Under the pieces are notes generated by a model. The model worked only from the letters and a program-made list of their open reading frames with translations. It ran no database searches and had not been told where the DNA came from. A stretch of 64,000 nt of DNA from Liolophura sinensis (lineage: Eukaryota > Mollusca > Polyplacophora > Chitonida > Chitonidae): assembly GCF_032854445.1 (NCBI RefSeq), contig NC_088302.1, positions 26,187,080 through 26,251,079 on the forward strand. Reading direction: 5' to 3'. A program made the translations under genes and the position numbers. Each line of letters begins with the position of its first letter. Position 1 is the first letter of the stretch. Below are positions 59,319-64,000 of this stretch, one piece after another.

Positions 59319-59465
59319 GATGGATATCTCGCCTCTATCGCACGTTAAGCGGAATTATACACAACCATCCGCAGATTGTTAACAAACCAGCCAGACCAGA
59401 TCAGGAAGCCAGCATGAGTTGGGCTTGAACTCACAGCGGAGGCATTAGTGGGAGGCCCCAGGGAA
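59081..59465 (-). mobile_element. SINE family 1 interrupted by a 200-bp insertion
   Basis: Tail and body part (tgattaatgtttcacgccat through gtgaggaaagcgggcagac) lies at 59081-59160. The body resumes with acaaccatccgcagattgtt at about 59361 and continues to the tRNA-like side at 59465. The intervening stretch is foreign and includes a TA microsatellite. Confidence 0.7.
59277..59315. repeat. (TA)n microsatellite
   Basis: About 19 alternating TA dinucleotides within the insertion that splits the SINE. Confidence 0.95.
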
Positions 59466-59542
59466 GGAAACACAATATCACCTTCACACACTGAAAAGAT
59501 CAGGTCAAATTTATACACTCCCAAATATTTTCTGTTTATTTC

Positions 59543-59709
59543 AACAGAAAGTCTGTTGTTTGCATGATGCTAGAATGTATTCTGCTATTGCAAAAGATTA
59601 TTCTGTTATAGGATACATATTTTATTAATTATTCTGTTGAATATGACACAGTATTATGTTATAATAACAGAATACAGTCTAGCATCACTCAGACAACAGA
59701 CTTTCTGTT
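59543..59709. mobile_element. Palindromic MITE-like element with 42-bp inverted arms
   Basis: The left arm 59543-59584 (starts aacagaaagtctgttgt) is the near-perfect reverse complement of the right arm 59668-59709 (ends caacagactttctgtt), with about five mismatches. An AT-rich 83-bp centre separates them. No open frame. A non-autonomous DNA transposon is the likeliest explanation. Confidence 0.7.
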
Positions 59710-59729
59710 CAAATTATCTGATTAATTTT

Positions 59730-61560
59730 TTTAGTGTACGTGACTAGTGTTTGTGCATCAACCAACATTTGCAATTATAAGGTGTTTCGTGAATAGTTAC
59801 TAGCTTGTTAAAAATCATGTGAAATCACAAAAGTGATCAATGGGGAACCTTTGAGCGCACGTCAACCATTTCACCTGCTGCTTTCGTTCCAGCGTTTGTT
59901 TACAGTCTTTTTTATCAGGATCGTATAGTTAGCCTAGAGTCTCGAGCAACTTATAAATGATCTTATGCGTTTAATGCATGTCATGTTGGTAACTAGTTTT
60001 TGCAAGGTAGACGGCAAACAGTGAGCTTCTCCGTATCAAATGAAAGCTCCAGCTCTAGACTCTGATCGTTATGATCGTTGTGACACAGTTGTGCTCCGCC
60101 TAAGAGAAGACGACAATCTCGGTAAGATCTATAACAGGTTTTCAACAACCCCTTATAGACCTGTTTCTTTGATTCTCATAAAGGACAGATGCAGACTTGT
60201 CTCGGTTTATGTCATTTTCTCAAAATCTTGATTCGAAGGATGTCACAGAAGAAATCTTTTCACTTACCCATGAGTTTGGTGGTGGGTGAGACATGAGGAT
60301 ATATCATTGTGCAAACAGAGTAAGCTATACTCGTATGTTTTGCTCTCCAAAACCAGGTTCGATGAACCATCGATTAATCTTTCCTTCCATCAACAAGCAG
60401 GGACCTAACATACATATGGCTTAACTATAGCTTGACATACACATAAGACAAACCATTGATCGCTCTGTGGTGGATGGCTTTGAAACGTCTCCTTAACATC
60501 ATTTAAATCTTATTTATACAATTTGCAGGCAACACTTTCGTAATTTGTTTGAGACCAGGCGCAGTGGTTTGCTTTATGTAATTCTTCATTCTGCCTGAAC
60601 CATGTTTTGATTGATTGTGAGCTAAGCCACAGTCTAACAAAGCTCTTGACATTCAACGCTGTTGCGGGCAAATTTTCTTAAATTCAAATTTGGACCTCGC
60701 GGTATACATGATCCTTTCAGACCTCTCATATTTTACAAATAGCAGTACACTAACATTTTGTGTTTACAGTATTTTATTACTTTTCAATCAGTTGTCTTTT
60801 TTTATTGTTGCCTGTTTTCTCCACTCATGGAACTGAGAGATGTTAAAAAGCGAAATACTCTTAAGTGCGGTTAGTTAAACAAGATGAATATCACCAAACA
60901 AATCCCAATGCAATTTTTGCTCGCTAATTTTGAAAGCTGTAATATTGTACGTATATATTGGGTCAACTGTTATGAAATTCATTCGGCAATATTCCTAATT
61001 CTGCAAACTTCTGTAAATCGAAGTCATTCACCGCGCACAGTATTGGTGCTTGTCGCCATTTTTGATATTCGTCTGTAGGCCAGAGTTCGAGTATTACATC
61101 AATCTAACACGTTGGAACTGCAGATTTATTGTCGGTGAGAATCCTATACAACAAAGCCCCATGATCCTTACGACCACTTTAATGCCATGCATATGTTGAC
61201 ACAACGTATTATCGTTATGTTTATTATGGCTTTCACTCTAGAATCTGTTAGTGGAATATGTACCGTTTTTCTCTGAAGTCGGGTCTTATACGCAGCTAAC
61301 TGCTTTTTTTTCCCGGCGTACGAAGCAATGCGGACTGTAGAGCAGAAATTCTAGTTCGAGTCATAAATTAATGTGACTTTCTCTAAAATAATGTGATGCC
61401 AGTTGTTTTACACAAATATAAACAGTGGTTATATGACTGAAATAATGAATTGTTAAAAAAATATATATATAATCGGAAACCATTGATCTTAATAGGTTCT
61501 CCAGAATTTTAAATGGGCATTAAAACGCAAACAGGAAATACAACAATTACGATATACAAG
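59730..61560. other. No gene seen
   Basis: Short frames at 60040-60231 and 60884-61078 have no recognisable motif. Nothing else visible. Confidence 0.45.
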
Positions 61561-61563
61561 GCA

Positions 61564-61668
61564 AATGTAGTACAATACAAGAATGTAGTACAATACAAGA
61601 ATGTAGTACAATACAAGAATATAGTACAATACAAGAATGTAGTACAATACAAGAATGTAGTACAATAG
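61564..61668. repeat. 18-bp tandem repeat, about 6 copies
   Basis: aatgtagtacaatacaag repeats from 61564 at 18-nt spacing; one copy reads aatatag. The last copy is partial. Confidence 0.95.
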
Positions 61669-61794
61669 TGGCTGAAACTTCTCATCAGCGAATTATTTAA
61701 TTTATTTAAACCAAATAATGGTCAGATTTTTTTTCTATTGCTCTGAGAAGTTACCTAGATGCATCGACCTAAGTTAACAAATCAAGACTGATAT

Positions 61795-62125
61795 TAACAG
61801 CCGTTTGATGCGAATGAAATGCTCCGTAACAACACTTGAGAGATGCTAACAACAGTTTTTTATACGATCGAGAGGCTCTATAAAAACAGTCAAAAGATGC
61901 TAACATGATATGAATGAAATGTTCTATAACACCAATTGAAAGATGTTAATATCTGATACGAATGAAATGCTATATAACGAAAACAGTCAGATGTTTGACA
62001 GGAATAAACGACGCTATTTACGACAATAGTTAGGTTTAAAATATGCTTGATTCTCACAGAAGGCTCGATAACGACAGTTGTGAGATATATGTTAACATCT
62101 GTTTGATACGAGTAAAAGGTTCTAT
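61795..62125. repeat. Degenerate tandem repeat of about 49 bp
   Basis: Blocks gatacgaatgaaatgct, tctataac-acag and agatgctaacat recur several times at roughly 49-nt spacing with substitutions and indels. The 110-codon minus-strand frame here is built from these units. Confidence 0.6.
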
Positions 62126-62358
62126 ATCGATAACTCGACAAACCATTTTTATGACTGAACGACAAAAACAATTCACTTTTTACTTGAGAAATACTAAAAT
62201 CTGTACCGGTATTATGATTCATCCATTTTGGCTGTAAGCTGAGAGCTTACCCACTTATTTTTCCACAAAGGAAATAAATTGCAGCATCTATGGGCATGTA
62301 TGTACGAAAAGACCTAACCGAAATGAAAGTTATGACTAGTCAGTCCTCTATCATTGCG

Positions 62359-62509
62359 GTAAGTGGGAAGGTCTGTCAGCAACCTGCGGATGGTCGTGGG
62401 TTTCCCCCGGGCACTGCCCGATTTCCTTCCACCATAATGCTGGCCGCCGTCGTATAAGTGAAATATTCTTGAGTACGACGTAAAACATCGATCAAATCAA
62501 TCATTCAAA
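62359..62509 (+). mobile_element. SINE family 1, 5'-truncated, with target-site duplication
   Basis: Begins inside the body (gtaagtgggaaggtctgtca), continues through acctgcggatggtcgtgggt and accataatgctggccgccgt to gagtacgacgtaaaacatcg. A perfect 12-bp duplication TCTATCATTGCG flanks it at 62347-62358 and 62510-62521. Confidence 0.9.
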
Positions 62510-62521
62510 TCTATCATTGCG

Positions 62522-63773
62522 TAGCGTCCAAGAAGTATCTGTCGTGTCTACAGTCCAACAAACACACCCGCCAGACAGCAGAAAAATGACAGTCACTTTC
62601 AGCTTTTTAAAAGTTAGATAATTGTGCGAAGTGTGTAATCGCGTGGGTCTCAGCCCTCCAGTGTTTTCCCAGCATGTAGGAAGTATGCATGTTGGATAGT
62701 TACGGTGTGTCTACCTGTCACACAAATTACATCCATGGCTGTATTGCGAATGGACAGACTCAGCTAGGTAAGCTTTCAAACCCTGGAAATGAAACCATGT
62801 AGCGTGCCATATGCCATGAATTAAGCTGTGCGTGCTAGAGGTTTGGAAGACAAGTACTAAAGGTGGACAATAAGACATGTTTATGACGGTAACTTGTAGA
62901 GATCAATGTAAGCATGTCAGTTGTACATCATAGTTGGCGCACACTGTTAAGATTCAGCTGGGCGTTCATTTCTGAAACGTCAAGCCACCCAAGAAAGCGA
63001 GTTGTCTTTAATGCATTTTGAGTTGTCTCTAACGCATTGTGAGTTGTCTCTAACGCATCTAGTTTCCCTGGCAGCCGTAAAGACAGATTTGAGACAGATA
63101 CATGTGGCAATATGAGTTTCAAAGAACACGCACATGTAATTTGCTTTGTTAGACCCGCTAACAATTGCCACTAGAAGGCTCTTTTCTATAACAAAAGGAC
63201 ATGATGACAAGCGGCCAGATTCTTCCGTCGTCACTGCCCTGATTTTACTCTCCATGCTGTAGTTGATTATACTCGATAATGACTTGTATAAATTAATGAT
63301 CACAGGTTCTTGTTGTCGTCCGTTTCTGCCTTTGAGGTGAACATAAAGAAAACGATTACATGATGCGTCAAACAATAATTAACAATAGGTAATAAACTCA
63401 GATTCTTTAAGAAAAACTAGATTGCCTGAAACACTTATTACGGGAGTACTTTATGCTTGCAATAAATATATTATACGTTAGTATCTCTGACATTTGAAAA
63501 TGACCAACTCCCTTTCCGTAATTGATATCTTTGACTGGATTCCATATTTGATCTATCACCCTTTTGGCATACGTAAAAGCTGACTCACGCGAAAGCCAAA
63601 TACTCAGATTAGGTCATTAATCTACCAATATCGCCAGGGCCACTGTATGTAACTAATACGGTTCTGATCATCTTGTCTTTTATGTTCATTTGTATTGATC
63701 AGTGTTGGTTCTGTGCCTGAACAGCATGTATCTATGTACATGTGTGCGTGTATGTGTGTATGTATGTATGTAT
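62522..63773. other. No gene seen
   Basis: A three-copy 20-21 bp repeat (gagttgtctctaacgcat) lies at 62999-63060 and produces repeated residues in overlapping minus-strand frames. A (TGTA)n run is at 63750-63772. No gene recognised. Confidence 0.45.
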
Positions 63774-63812
63774 GCTTGGGGTTTAACGTGGTACTTAACA
63801 ATTCTCCCGTCA
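63774..63812 (-). mobile_element. SINE family 2 tail scrap
   Basis: ttggggtttaacgtggtact and taacaattctcccgtcat match the 3' end of the element at 51074-51396 in the same orientation. Confidence 0.5.
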
Positions 63813-63814
63813 TT

Positions 63815-64000
63815 AGATGTGTGAATTGGTTAGTGCCCTAACACAGCGTAATCACCCAGGAGTCTCTCACCAATGCAGTCGCTGTGAGTTCAAGTCCAGC
63901 TCATGCTGGCTTTCTCTCCGGCCGTAAGTGGGAAGGCCTTTCAGCAACCTGCGGATGGTCGTGGGTTTCTCCCGACCTCTGCTCGGTTTCCTCCCACCAT
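63815..64000 (+). mobile_element. SINE family 1, runs off the window end
   Basis: Plus-oriented: head (ttggttagtgccctaacaca), ccaggagtctctcaccaatg, gagttcaagtccagctcatg, body and accat at the very end. Tail lies outside the window. Confidence 0.85.

Overview
The window is animal nuclear DNA: AT-rich, with almost no long open frames, GT-AG introns, minisatellites and tRNA-derived SINEs. The SINE families and gene architecture suggest a marine lophotrochozoan (mollusc or brachiopod-like). That placement is an inference; no species can be named from sequence alone.

One protein-coding gene can be reconstructed with confidence. It lies on the + strand, with ten coding exons between 1384 and 29044. 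The exons join in frame to give a 324-residue secreted carbonic-anhydrase-related protein of the CA10/CA11 (CARP X/XI) family. It has a signal peptide, the Q-S-P-V-N-I motif and the family's C-terminal V-N-E motif. Two of the three zinc-binding histidines are replaced (Lys131, Gln156), so it should be catalytically dead. Intron 6 uses a GC donor. Two further exons with good splice sites (30429-30496 and 30703 to about 30965, with an AATAAA signal) follow the stop. They could be 3' UTR. If the 43-nt exon 9 is skipped, they could instead encode an alternative hydrophobic C terminus.

Layout: 1-1383 upstream region; 1384-29044 the gene, with an 11-kb first intron (39-bp and 35-bp tandem arrays, a dispersed repeat family, a SINE), a 7-kb second intron (truncated SINE, CRE-like cluster, 146-bp foldback, 19 indel-free 50-bp repeats, full-length SINE) and shorter later introns with SINE pieces close to exons 4, 8, 9 and 10; 29094 to about 31090 the 3' end; 31859-38165 a cluster of minisatellites dominated by about 70 copies of a 46-bp unit; 38200-64000 apparently gene-free sequence with more SINEs (several with intact target-site duplications), an 87-bp array, a palindromic MITE-like element and short tandem repeats.

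No second gene, transposase, reverse transcriptase, genuine tRNA or rRNA gene, or CRISPR array was recognised. The longest open frames (up to 280 codons) are by-products of stop-free tandem repeats.
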